A stretch of DNA of 64,000 nt from Pleurodeles waltl (taxonomy: Eukaryota; Chordata; Amphibia; Caudata; Salamandridae), in assembly GCF_031143425.1 (NCBI RefSeq), contig NC_090438.1:771601138-771665137 (forward strand), in the 5' to 3' direction. Of the stretch, positions 44,501-54,110 are shown in pieces. The position numbers and the translations under genes were made by a program. A model generated the notes under the pieces. That model searched no databases. It worked only from the letters and a program-made list of their open reading frames with translations, and was not told the origin of the DNA. Numbering within the stretch: position 1 is the first letter of the stretch; the number at the start of each line of letters is the position of its first letter.

Positions 44501-46321
44501 TACATGGAAAAGGCAACCAAAAACCTTGAGGCCAGCCAACAGCTCCAGAAGTTTTGGTATGACCAAAAGGCTGCACTGGTTGAGTTCCAACCAGGGCAGA
44601 AAGTCTGGGTTCTGGAGCCTGTGGCTCCCAGGGCACTCCAGGACAAATGGAGTGGCCCTTACCCAGTACTAGAGAGGAAGAGTCAGGTCACCTACTTGTT
44701 GGACCTGGGCACAAGCAGGAGCCCCAAGAGGGTGATCCATGTAAACCGCCTTAAGCTCTTCCACGACAGGGCTGATGTCAATCTGTTGATGGTAACAGAT
44801 GAGGATCAGGAGGCAGAGAGTGAACCTCTCCCTGATCTTCTGTCATCAGACCCAAAAGATGGTACAGTAGATGGAGTGATCTACTCAGACACCCTCTCTG
44901 GCCAACAGCAAGCTGATTGTAGGAGAGTCCTACAACAGTTTCCTGAACTCTTCTCCTTAACCCCTGGTCAGACACACCTGTGTACCCATGATGTGGACAC
45001 AGGAGACAGCATGCCTGTCAAGAACAAAATCTTTAGACAGTCTGACCATGTTAAGGAAAGCATCAAGGTGGAAGTCCACAAGATGCTGGAATTGGGAGTA
45101 ATTGAGCGCTCTGACAGCCCCTGGGCTAGCCCAGTGGTCTTAGTCCCCAAACCTCACACCAAAGATGGAAAGAAAGAGATGAGGTTTTGTGTGGACTACA
45201 GAGGGCTCAATTCTGTCACCAAGACAGATGCTCATCCAATTCCAAGAGCTGATGAGCTCATAGACAAATTAGGTGCTGCCAAATTCTTAAGTACCTTTGA
45301 CTTGACAGCAGGGTACTGGCAAATAAAAATGGCACCTGGAGCAAAAGAGAAAACAGCATTCTCCACACCTGATGGGCATTATCAGTTTACTGTTATGCCC
45401 TTTGGTTTAAAGAATGCCCCTGCCACCTTCCAAAGGTTGGTGAATCAAGTCCTTGCTGGCTTGGAGTCCTTTAGCACAGCTTATCTTGATGATATTGCTG
45501 TCTTTAGCTCCACCTGGCAGGATCACCTGGTCCACCTGAAGAAGGTTTTGAAGGCTCTGCAATCTGCAGGCCTCTCTATCAAGGCATCCAAATGCCAGAT
45601 AGGGCAGGGAACTGTGGTTTACCTGGGCCACCTTGTAGGTGGAGGCCAAGTTCAGCCACTCCAACCCAAGATCCAGACTATTCTGGACTGGGTAGCTCCA
45701 AAAACCCAGACTCAAGTCAGGGCATTCCTTGGCTTGACTGGGTATTACAGGAGGTTTGTGAAGGGATATGGATCCATTGTGACAGCCCTCACTGAACTCA
45801 CCTCCAAGAAAATGCCCAAGAAAGTGAACTGGACTGTGGAATGCCAACAGGCCTTTGACACCCTGAAACAAGCAATGTGCTCAGCACCAGTTCTCAAAGC
45901 TCCAGATTATTCTAAGCAGTTCATTGTGCAGACTGATGCCTCTGAACATGGGATAGGGGCAGTTTTGTCCCAAACAAATGATGATGGCCTTGACCAGCCT
46001 GTTGCTTTCATTAGCAGGAGGTTACTCCCCAGGGAGCAGCGTTGGAGTGCCATTGAGAGGGAGGCCTTTGCTGTGGTTTGGTCCCTGAAGAAGCTGAGAC
46101 CATACCTCTTTAGGACTCACTTCCTAGTTCAAACTGACCACAGACCTCTCAAATGGCTGATGCAAATGAAAGGTGAAAATCCTAAACTGTTGAGGTGGTC
46201 CATCTCCCTACAGGGAATGGACTTTATAGTGGAACACAGACCTGGGACTGCCCATGCCAATGCAGATGGCCTTTCCAGGTTCTTCCACTTAGAAAATGAA
46301 GACTCTCTTGGGAAAGGTTAG
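41543..46321 (+). CDS. Gmr1-like Gag-PR-IN-RT-RNaseH polyprotein, copy 2
   Basis: The 1592-residue product is identical to copy 1 at every residue I compared, with the same domain order and all catalytic residues intact. The nucleotide sequence also appears identical by inspection. Such identity between neighbours indicates a recent duplication of the LTR-int unit or recent homogenisation; an assembly duplication must also be considered. Confidence 0.95.
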   Translation: MSDTEMNVVELDTTPYLHLKMRELRSLCNIKKITIGSRPTKIQLQELLAEFEKANPSDDDLTEEEISDLEANVPPPVLNRENRTPQVLSPTVLVRNSESLTGGSHISEITEDALSEDDLLLARMAKRLALERQLLAIERERQEMGLGPINGGSNINRVRDSPDMLKIPKGIVTKFEDGDDITKWFTAFERACVTRKVNRSHWGALLWEMFTGKCRDRLLTLSGKDAESYDLMKGTLIEGFGFSTEEYRIRFRGAQKSSSQTWVDFVDYSVKTLDGWIQGSGVSNYDGLYNLFVKEHLLSNCFNDKLHQHLVDLGPISPQELGKKADHWVKTRVSKTSTGGDQKKGVTKTPQGKGDETTKTKNSKESSTGPQKPAQEGGPRASSQNNGYKGKNFDPKKAWCHSCKQHGHQTGDKACPKKGSTPNSHPGNTGMASLQVGSTVCPEQIRVHTEAILVSEGGVDLATLAVWPPNMQKYRQQLLINGTRIEGLRDTGASVTMVTEKLVSPGQYLTGKTYTVTNADNQRKVHPMAMVTLEWGGVNGLKQVVVSSNIPVDCLLGNDLESSAWAEVELKTHAAMLGIPELVCVKTRAQCKAQGEQVELESGRMAQPTKRTGKSVGKPTATQQKKGNLSSQEEVLPSEGTEPLELEPYQVELLGPGGPSREELCKGQETCPSLEGLRQQAAEESKGKKNGTHRVYWEDGLLYTEARDPKPGATRRVVVPQLFRKFILTLAHDIPLAGHLGQTKTWERLVNHFYWPNMSNMVKEFCLSCPTCQASGKTGGHPKAPLIPLPVVGVPFERVGVDIVGPLEPPTASGNMYILVVVDHATRYPEAIPLRSTTAPAVAKALIGIFTRVGFPKEVVSDRGTNFMSAYLKHMWNECGVTYKFTTPYHPQTNGLVERFNKTLKGMIMGLPEKLKRRWDVLLPCLLFAYREVPQKGVGFSPLELLFGHPVRGPLALVKEGWERPLREPKQDIVDYVLGLRSRMAEYMEKATKNLEASQQLQKFWYDQKAALVEFQPGQKVWVLEPVAPRALQDKWSGPYPVLERKSQVTYLLDLGTSRSPKRVIHVNRLKLFHDRADVNLLMVTDEDQEAESEPLPDLLSSDPKDGTVDGVIYSDTLSGQQQADCRRVLQQFPELFSLTPGQTHLCTHDVDTGDSMPVKNKIFRQSDHVKESIKVEVHKMLELGVIERSDSPWASPVVLVPKPHTKDGKKEMRFCVDYRGLNSVTKTDAHPIPRADELIDKLGAAKFLSTFDLTAGYWQIKMAPGAKEKTAFSTPDGHYQFTVMPFGLKNAPATFQRLVNQVLAGLESFSTAYLDDIAVFSSTWQDHLVHLKKVLKALQSAGLSIKASKCQIGQGTVVYLGHLVGGGQVQPLQPKIQTILDWVAPKTQTQVRAFLGLTGYYRRFVKGYGSIVTALTELTSKKMPKKVNWTVECQQAFDTLKQAMCSAPVLKAPDYSKQFIVQTDASEHGIGAVLSQTNDDGLDQPVAFISRRLLPREQRWSAIEREAFAVVWSLKKLRPYLFRTHFLVQTDHRPLKWLMQMKGENPKLLRWSISLQGMDFIVEHRPGTAHANADGLSRFFHLENEDSLGKG

Positions 46322-46339
46322 TCTCATCCTCTTTCGTTT

Positions 46340-46348
46340 GGGGGGGGG
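46340..46348 (+). promoter_or_regulatory. Polypurine tract, Gmr1-like copy 2
   Basis: A nine-G run before LTR3, as in copy 1. Confidence 0.7.
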
Positions 46349-46351
46349 TTG

Positions 46352-49031
46352 TGTAAGGAAATGCCTCCTTGGCATGGTTGCCCCCTGACTTTTTGCCTTT
46401 GCTGATGCTATGTTTACAATTGAAAGTGTGCTGAGGCCTGCTAACCAGGCCCCAGCACCAGTGTTCTTTCCCTAACCTGTACTTTTGTATCCACAATTGG
46501 CAGACCCTGGCATCCAGATAAGTCCCTTGTAACTGGTACTTCTAGTACCAAGGGCCCTGATGCCAAGGAAGGTCTCTAAGGGCTGCAGCATGTCTTATGC
46601 CACCCTGGAGACCTCTCACTCAGCACAGACACACTGCTTGCCAGCTTGTGTGTGCTAGTGAGGACAAAACGAGTAAGTCGACATGGCACTCCCCTCAGGG
46701 TGCCATGCCAGCCTCTCACTGCCTATGCAGTATAGGTAAGACACCCCTCTAGCAGGCCTTACAGCCCTAAGGCAGGGTGCACTATACCATAGGTGAGGGT
46801 ACCAGTGCATGAGCATGGTACCCCTACAGTGTCTAAACAAAACCTTAGACATTGTAAGTGCAGGGTAGCCATAAGAGTATATGGTCTGGGAGTTTGTCAA
46901 ACACGAACTCCACAGCACCATAATGGCTACACTGAAAACTGGGAAGTTTGGTATCAAACTTCTCAGCACAATAAATGCACACTGATGCCAGTGTACATTT
47001 TATTGTAAAATACACCACAGAGGGCACCTTAGAGGTGCCCCCTGAAACTTAACCGACTATCTGTGTAGGCTGACTAGTTTTAGCAGCCTGCCACAAACCG
47101 AGACATGTTGCTGGCCCCATGGGGAGAGTGCCTTTGTCACTCTGAGGCCAGTAACAAAGCCTGCACTGGGTGGAGATGCTAACACCTCCCCCAGGCAGGA
47201 ATTGTCACACCTGGCGGTGAGCCTCAAAGGCTCACCTCCTTTGTGCCAACCCAGCAGGACACTCCAGCTAGTGGAGTTGCCCGCCCCCTCCGGCCATGCC
47301 CCACTTTTGGCGGCAAGGCCGGAGAAAATAATGAGAAAAACAAGGAGTCACTGGCCAGTCAGGACAGCCCCTAAGGTGTCCTGAGCTGAAGTGACTCTAA
47401 CTTTTAGAAATCCTCCATCTTGCAGATGGAGGATTCCCCCAATAGGGTTAGGATTGTGACCCCCTCCCCTTGGGAGGAGGCACAAAGAGGGTGTACCCAC
47501 CCTCAGGGCTAGTAGCCATTGGCTACTAACCCCCCAGACCTAAACACGCCCTTAAATTTAGTATTTAAGGGCTACCCTGAACCCTAGAAAATTAGATTCC
47601 TGTAACTACAAGAAGAAGGACTGCCTAGCTGAAAACTCCTGCAGAGGAAGACCAGAAGACGACAACTGCCTTGGCTCCAGAAACTCACCGGCCTGTCTCC
47701 TGCCTTCCAAAGATCCTGCTCCAGCGACGCCTTCCAAAGGGACCAGCGACCTCGACATCCTCTGAGGACTGCCCCTGCTTCGAAAAGACAAGAAACTCCC
47801 GAGGACAGCGGACCTGCTCCAAGAAAAGCTGCAACTTTGTTTCCAGCAGCTTTAAAGAACCCTGCAAGCTCCCCGCAAGAAGCGTGAGACTTGCAACACT
47901 GCACCCGGCGACCCCGACTCGGCTGGTGGCGATCCAACACCTCAGGAGGGACCCCAGGACTACTCTAAGACTGTGAGTACAAAAACCTGTCCCCCCGGAG
48001 CCCCCACAGCGCCGCCTGCAGAGGGAATCCCGAGGCTTCCCCTGACCGCGACTCTTTGAATCCTAAGTCCCGACACCTGGGAGAGACCCTGCACCCGCAG
48101 CCCCCAGGACCTGAAGGACCGGACTTTCACTGGAGGAGTGACCCCCAGGAGTCCCTCTCCCTTGACCAAGTGGAGGTTTCCCCGAGGAACCCCCCCCTTG
48201 CCTGCCTGCAGCGCTGAAGAGATCCCTAGATCTCCCATTGACTTCCATTACAAACCCGACGCTTGTTTCTACACTGCACCCGGCCGCCCCCGCGCTGCTG
48301 AGGGTGAAATTTCTGTGTGGGCTTGTGTCCCCCCCGGTGCCCTACAAAACCCCCCTGGTCTGCCCTCCGAAGACGCGGGTACTTACCTGCAAGCAGACCG
48401 GAACCGGGGCACCCCCTTCTCTCCATTCTAGCCTATGTGTTTTGGGCACCACTTTGAACTCTGCACCTGACCGGCCCTGAGCTGCTGGTGTGGTGACTTT
48501 GGGGTTGCTCTGAACCCCCAACGGTGGGCTACCTTGGACCAAGAACTAAGCCCTGTAAGTGTCTTACTTACCTGGTTAACCTAACAAATACTTACCTCCC
48601 CTAGGAACTGTGAAAATTGCACTGTGTCCACTTTTAAAACAGCTATTTGTGAATAACTTGTAAAGTATACATGCAATTTTGATGATTTGAAGTTCTTAAA
48701 GTACTTACCTGCAATACCTTTCAAATGAGATATTACATGTAAAATTTGAACCTGTGGTTCTTAAAATAAACTAAGAAAAGATATTTTTCTATACAAAACC
48801 TATTGGCTGGATTTGTCTCTGAGTGTGTGTACCTCATTTATTGTCTATGTGTATGTACAACAAATGCTTAACACTACTCCTTGGATAAGCCTACTGCTCG
48901 ACCACACTACCACAAAATAGAGCATTAGTATTATCTCTTTTTGCCACTATCTTACCTCTAAGGGGAACCCTTGGACTCTGTGCATGCTATTCCTTACTTT
49001 GAAATAGCACATACAGAGCCAACTTCCTACA
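46352..49031 (+). repeat. Gmr1-like LTR 3 (shared by copies 2 and 3)
   Basis: This 2680-bp LTR differs from LTR1 and LTR2 by a 3-bp deletion (AAGGAGTCACTGG instead of AAGGAGGAGTCACTGG, near 47341) and substitutions near 47297, 47532, 47637 and 48661. It shares CCCCCCAGACC (47530-47540) with LTR4. Confidence 0.95.
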
Positions 49032-49032
49032 T

Positions 49033-49051
49033 TGGTGGATCAGCGGTGGGG
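49033..49051 (+). promoter_or_regulatory. Primer-binding site, Gmr1-like copy 3
   Basis: Identical to those of copies 1 and 2. Confidence 0.65.
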
Positions 49052-49301
49052 TACAAGACTTTGCATTTGCTGGACTACTCAGCCAATACCTGATCACACG
49101 ACAAATTCCAAAATTGTCATTAGAAATTCATTTTTGCAATTTGAAATTTTTCCAAATTCTTAAAAGTCCTGCTAGGGCCTTGTGTGTTAAGTCCCTGTTT
49201 AGCATTGTCTTTTAGAGTTTAAAAGTTTGTTAAAAGTTTGAAATTAGATTCTAGAAACAGTTTTAGATTCTTTAAAAAGTCTTCCAACTCTTAGCAAAAT
49301 A

Positions 49302-52300
49302 ATGTCTGATACAGAGATGAATGTGGTGGAACTCGACACCACACCTTACCTCCATCTTAAGATGAGGGAGCTAAGGTCTCTCTGTAATATAAAGAAAATA
49401 ACCATTGGCTCCAGACCTACCAAAATTCAGCTCCAGGAGCTGTTGGCAGAGTTTGAAAAAGCCAACCCCTCTGATGATGACCTCACAGAGGAAGAAATTA
49501 GTGACTTGGAGGCCAATGTCCCTTCTCCAGTCCTAAATAGGGAGAACAGGACCCCTCAAGTCCTGTCTCCAACTGTGTTAGTCAGAAATAGTGAGTCCCT
49601 CACAGGAGGGTCCCACATTTCTGAAATCACTGAGGATGCTCTCAGTGAAGATGACCTCCTGTTAGCCAGGATGGCCAAAAGATTGGCTTTAGAGAGACAG
49701 CTCCTAGCCATAGAAAGGGAAAGACAAGAGATGGGCCTAGGACCCATCAATGGTGGCAGCAATATAAATAGGGTCAGAGATTCTCCTGACATGTTAAAAA
49801 TCCCCAAAGGGATTGTGACAAAATTTGAAGATGGTGATGACATCACCAAGTGGTTCACAGCTTTTGAGAGGGCTTGTGTAACCAGAAAAGTGAACAGATC
49901 TCACTGGGGTGCTCTCCTTTGGGAAATGTTCACTGGAAAGTGTAGGGATAGACTCCTCACACTCTCTGGAAAAGATGCAGAATCTTATGACCTCATGAAG
50001 GGTACCCTGATTGAGGGCTTTGGATTCTCCACTGAGGAGTACAGGATTAGGTTCAGGGGGGCTCAAAAATCCTCGAGCCAGACCTGGGTTGACTTTGTTG
50101 ACTACTCAGTGAAAACACTAGATGGTTGGATTCAAGGCAGTGGTGTAAGTAATTATGATGGGCTGTACAATTTATTTGTGAAAGAACACCTGTTAAGTAA
50201 TTGTTTCAATGATAAACTGCATCAGCATCTGGTAGACCTAGGACCAATTTCTCCCCAAGAATTGGGAAAGAAGGCGGACCATTGGGTCAAGACAAGGGTG
50301 TCCAAGACTTCAACAGGGGGTGACCAAAAGAAAGGGGTCACAAAGACTCCCCAGGGGAAGGGTGATGAGACAACCAAAACTAAAAATAGTAAAGAGTCTT
50401 CTACAGGCCCCCAAAAACCTGCACAGGAGGGTGGGCCCAGAGCCTCTTCACAAAACAATGGGTACAAGGGTAAAAACTTTGATCCCAAAAAGGCCTGGTG
50501 TCATAGCTGTAAACAGCATGGACACCAAACTGGAGACAAGGCCTGTCCCAAGAAAGGTTCCACTCCAAACTCCCATCCAGGTAACACTGGTATGGCTAGT
50601 CTCCAAGTGGGATCAACAGTGTGCCCAGAGCAAATCAGGGTCTACACTGAAGCTATTCTAGTTTCTGAGGGTGGGGTGGATTTAGCTACACTAGCTGTCT
50701 GGCCGCCTAACATGCAAAAATACAGACAGCAACTCTTAATTAATGGGACTAGAATAGAGGGCCTGAGGGATACAGGTGCCAGTGTCACCATGGTGACAGA
50801 GAAACTGGTTTCCCCTGGCCAATACCTGACTGGAAAAACTTACACAGTCACCAACGCTGACAATCAGAGAAAAGTACATCCCATGGCAATGGTTACTTTA
50901 GAATGGGGAGGGGTCAATGGCCTGAAACAGGTGGTGGTCTCCTCAAATATCCCAGTGGACTGTCTGCTTGGAAATGACCTGGAGTCCTCAGCATGGGCTG
51001 AGGTAGAACTAAAAACCCATGCAGCAATGCTGGGTATCCCTGAACTGGTGTGTGTGAAAACAAGAGCACAATGCAAGGCACAGGGTGAACAAGTAGAGCT
51101 GGAGTCTGGAAGAATGGCCCAGCCTACCAAGAGAACAGGAAAGTCAGTTGGGAAACCAACTGCAACACAGCAAAAGAAAGGGAACCTCTCTTCTCAGGAA
51201 GAAGTTCTGCCCTCTGAGGGAACTGAGCCTTTGGAGCTTGAACCTTATCAGGTTGAGCTCTTAGGCCCAGGGGGACCCTCAAGGGAGGAGCTGTGTAAGG
51301 GACAAGAAACCTGTCCCTCTCTTGAAGGCCTTAGGCAGCAAGCTGCTGAAGAGTCCAAAGGCAAGAAAAATGGAACGCATAGGGTCTATTGGGAAGATGG
51401 ACTCATGTACACTGAGGCCAGAGAGCCCAAACCTGGTGCCACTAGGAGAGTGGTAGTGCCTCAGCTGTTCAGGAAGTTCATCCTAACATTGGCCCATGAC
51501 ATTCCCCTTGCTGGACATTTGGGACAAACCAAGACGTGGGAGAGGTTAGTCAACCACTTCTATTGGCCCAATATGTCCAACATGGTTAAGGAGTTTTGCC
51601 TCTCCTGCCCCACCTGTCAAGCCAGTGGTAAGACAGGTGGACATCCAAAGGCCCCCCTCATTCCACTTCCAGTGGTGGGGGTTCCCTTTGAAAGAGTGGG
51701 TGTGGACATAGTTGGTCCACTAGAACCTCCCACAGCCTCAGGAAATATGTATATCCTGGTAGTAGTGGATCATGCTACCAGGTATCCTGAAGCTATTCCC
51801 CTTAGGTCGACTACTGCCCCTGCAGTAGCCAAGGCCCTCATTGGTATCTTTACCAGAGTGGGTTTCCCTAAGGAGGTGGTGTCTGACAGAGGTACCAACT
51901 TCATGTCAGCATACCTAAAGCACATGTGGAATGAGTGTGGGGTGACTTATAAATTCACTACACCATACCATCCACAAACTAATGACTTAGTTGAGAGATT
52001 CAACAAGACATTAAAGGGCATGATCATGGGGCTCCCAGAAAAACTCAAAAGGAGATGGGATGTCCTCTTGCCATGCCTGCTTTTCGCTTACAGAGAGGTG
52101 CCACAGAAGGGAGTAGGATTCTCACCCTTTGAACTTCTGTTTGGTCATCCTGTAAGGGGACCACTTGCCCTTGTTAAAGAAGGCTGGGAGAGACCTCTCC
52201 ATGAGCCTAAACAGGACATAGTGGACTATGTACTTGGCCTTCGCTCTAGAATGGCAGAGTACATGGAAAAGGCAACCAAAAACCTTGAGGCCAGCCAACA

Positions 52301-54080
52301 GCTCCAGAAGTTTTGGTATGACCAAAAGGCTGCACTGGTTGAGTTCCAACCAGGGCAGAAAGTCTGGGTTCTGGAGCCTCTGGCTCCCAGGGCACTCCAG
52401 GACAAATGGAGTGGCCCTTACCCAGTACTAGAGAGGAAGAGTCAGGTCACCTACTTGGTGGACCTGGGCACAAGCAGGAGCCCCAAGAGGGTGATCCATG
52501 TAAACCGCCTTAAGCTCTTCCACGACAGGGCTGATGTCAATCTGTTGATGGTAACAGATGAGGATCAGGAGGCAGAGAGTGAACCTCTCCCTGATCTTCT
52601 GTCATCAGACCCAAAAGATGGTACAGTAGATGGAGTGATCTACTCAGACACCCTCTCTGGCCAACAGCAAGCTGATTGTAGGAGAGTCCTACAACAGTTT
52701 CCTGAACTCTTCTCCTTAACCCCTGGTCAGACACACCTGTGTACCCATGATGTGGACACAGGAGACAGCATGCCTGTCAAGAACAAAATCTTTAGACAGT
52801 CTGACCATGTTAAGGAAAGCATCAAGGTGGAAGTCCACAAGATGCTGGAATTGGGAGTAATTGAGCGCTCTGACAGCCCCTGGGCTAGCCCAGTGGTCTT
52901 AGTCCCCAAACCTCACACCAAAGATGGAAAGAAAGAGATGAGGTTTTGTGTGGACTACAGAGGGCTCAATTCTGTCACCAAGACAGATGCTCATCCAATT
53001 CCAAGAGCTGATGAGCTCATAGACAAATTAGGTGCTGCCAAATTCTTAAGTACCTTTGACTTGACAGCAGGGTACTGGCAAATAAAAATGGCACCTGGAG
53101 CAAAAGAGAAAACAGCATTCTCCACACCTGATGGGCATTATCAGTTTACTGTTATGCCCTTTGGTTTAAAGAATGCCCCTGCCACCTTCCAAAGGTTGGT
53201 GAATCAAGTCCTTGCTGGCTTGGAGTCCTTTAGCACAGCTTATCTTGATGATATTGCTGTCTTTAGCTCCACCTGGCAGGATCACCTGGTCCACCTGAAG
53301 AAGGTTTTGAAGGCTCTGCAATCTGCAGGCCTCTCTATCAAGGCATCCAAATGCCAGATAGGGCAGGGAACTGTGGTTTACCTGGGCCACCTTGTAGGTG
53401 GAGGCCAAGTTCAGCCACTCCAACCCAAGATCCAGACTATTCTGGACTGGGTAGCTCCAAAAACCCAGACTCAAGTCAGGGCATTCCTTGGCTTGACTGG
53501 GTATTACAGGAGGTTTGTGAAGGGATATGGATCCATTGTGACAGCCCTCACTGAACTCACCTCCAAGAAAATGCCCAAGAAAGTGAACTGGACTGTGGAA
53601 TGCCAACAGGCCTTTGACACCCTGAAACAAGCAATGTGCTCAGCACCAGTTCTCAAAGCTCCAGATTATTCTAAGCAGTTCATTGTGCAGACTGATGCCT
53701 CTGAACATGGGATAGGGGCAGTTTTGTCCCAAACAAATGATGATGGCCTTGACCAGCCTGTTGCTTTCATTAGCAGGAGGTTACTCCCCAGGGAGCAGCG
53801 TTGGAGTGCCATTGAGAGGGAGGCCTTTGCTGTGGTTTGGTCCCTGAAGAAGCTGAGACCATACCTCTTTGGGACTCACTTCCTAGTTCAAACTGACCAC
53901 AGACCTCTCAAATGGCTGATGCAAATGAAAGGTGAAAATCCTAAACTGTTGAGGTGGTCCATCTCCCTACAGGGAATGGACTTTATAGTGGAACACAGAC
54001 CTGGGACTGCCCATGCCAATGCAGATGGCCTTTCCAGGTTCTTCCACTTAGAAAATGAAGACTCTCTTGGGAAAGGTTAG
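49302..54080 (+). CDS. Gmr1-like Gag-PR-IN-RT-RNaseH polyprotein, copy 3 (divergent integrase)
   Basis: The 1592-residue frame is open, with all domains of copy 1. By eye it differs from copies 1 and 2 at ten residues: P75S, H448Y, L702M, D708E, G895D, L943F, R967H, V1027L, L1053V and R1524G. Seven fall within the integrase part (702-1053) and none in the RT core. G895D replaces the glycine three residues before the catalytic E898 in the usually conserved NG..E motif and could impair integration. R1524G restores a glycine that is common at this RNase H position in Gypsy elements, so copies 1 and 2 may carry the derived state there. Otherwise it appears intact. Confidence 0.95.
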   Translation: MSDTEMNVVELDTTPYLHLKMRELRSLCNIKKITIGSRPTKIQLQELLAEFEKANPSDDDLTEEEISDLEANVPSPVLNRENRTPQVLSPTVLVRNSESLTGGSHISEITEDALSEDDLLLARMAKRLALERQLLAIERERQEMGLGPINGGSNINRVRDSPDMLKIPKGIVTKFEDGDDITKWFTAFERACVTRKVNRSHWGALLWEMFTGKCRDRLLTLSGKDAESYDLMKGTLIEGFGFSTEEYRIRFRGAQKSSSQTWVDFVDYSVKTLDGWIQGSGVSNYDGLYNLFVKEHLLSNCFNDKLHQHLVDLGPISPQELGKKADHWVKTRVSKTSTGGDQKKGVTKTPQGKGDETTKTKNSKESSTGPQKPAQEGGPRASSQNNGYKGKNFDPKKAWCHSCKQHGHQTGDKACPKKGSTPNSHPGNTGMASLQVGSTVCPEQIRVYTEAILVSEGGVDLATLAVWPPNMQKYRQQLLINGTRIEGLRDTGASVTMVTEKLVSPGQYLTGKTYTVTNADNQRKVHPMAMVTLEWGGVNGLKQVVVSSNIPVDCLLGNDLESSAWAEVELKTHAAMLGIPELVCVKTRAQCKAQGEQVELESGRMAQPTKRTGKSVGKPTATQQKKGNLSSQEEVLPSEGTEPLELEPYQVELLGPGGPSREELCKGQETCPSLEGLRQQAAEESKGKKNGTHRVYWEDGLMYTEAREPKPGATRRVVVPQLFRKFILTLAHDIPLAGHLGQTKTWERLVNHFYWPNMSNMVKEFCLSCPTCQASGKTGGHPKAPLIPLPVVGVPFERVGVDIVGPLEPPTASGNMYILVVVDHATRYPEAIPLRSTTAPAVAKALIGIFTRVGFPKEVVSDRGTNFMSAYLKHMWNECGVTYKFTTPYHPQTNDLVERFNKTLKGMIMGLPEKLKRRWDVLLPCLLFAYREVPQKGVGFSPFELLFGHPVRGPLALVKEGWERPLHEPKQDIVDYVLGLRSRMAEYMEKATKNLEASQQLQKFWYDQKAALVEFQPGQKVWVLEPLAPRALQDKWSGPYPVLERKSQVTYLVDLGTSRSPKRVIHVNRLKLFHDRADVNLLMVTDEDQEAESEPLPDLLSSDPKDGTVDGVIYSDTLSGQQQADCRRVLQQFPELFSLTPGQTHLCTHDVDTGDSMPVKNKIFRQSDHVKESIKVEVHKMLELGVIERSDSPWASPVVLVPKPHTKDGKKEMRFCVDYRGLNSVTKTDAHPIPRADELIDKLGAAKFLSTFDLTAGYWQIKMAPGAKEKTAFSTPDGHYQFTVMPFGLKNAPATFQRLVNQVLAGLESFSTAYLDDIAVFSSTWQDHLVHLKKVLKALQSAGLSIKASKCQIGQGTVVYLGHLVGGGQVQPLQPKIQTILDWVAPKTQTQVRAFLGLTGYYRRFVKGYGSIVTALTELTSKKMPKKVNWTVECQQAFDTLKQAMCSAPVLKAPDYSKQFIVQTDASEHGIGAVLSQTNDDGLDQPVAFISRRLLPREQRWSAIEREAFAVVWSLKKLRPYLFGTHFLVQTDHRPLKWLMQMKGENPKLLRWSISLQGMDFIVEHRPGTAHANADGLSRFFHLENEDSLGKG

Positions 54081-54098
54081 TCTCATCCTCTTTCGTTT

Positions 54099-54107
54099 GG
54101 GGGGGGG
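54099..54107 (+). promoter_or_regulatory. Polypurine tract, Gmr1-like copy 3
   Basis: A nine-G run followed by TTG and LTR4. Confidence 0.7.
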
Positions 54108-54110
54108 TTG

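Noticed and set aside
33781..54080. Regular long repeats considered as a CRISPR-like or segmental duplication array
   Set aside because: LTR ends, primer sites, polypurine tracts and a target duplication identify a retrotransposon array. Nothing CRISPR-like is present.
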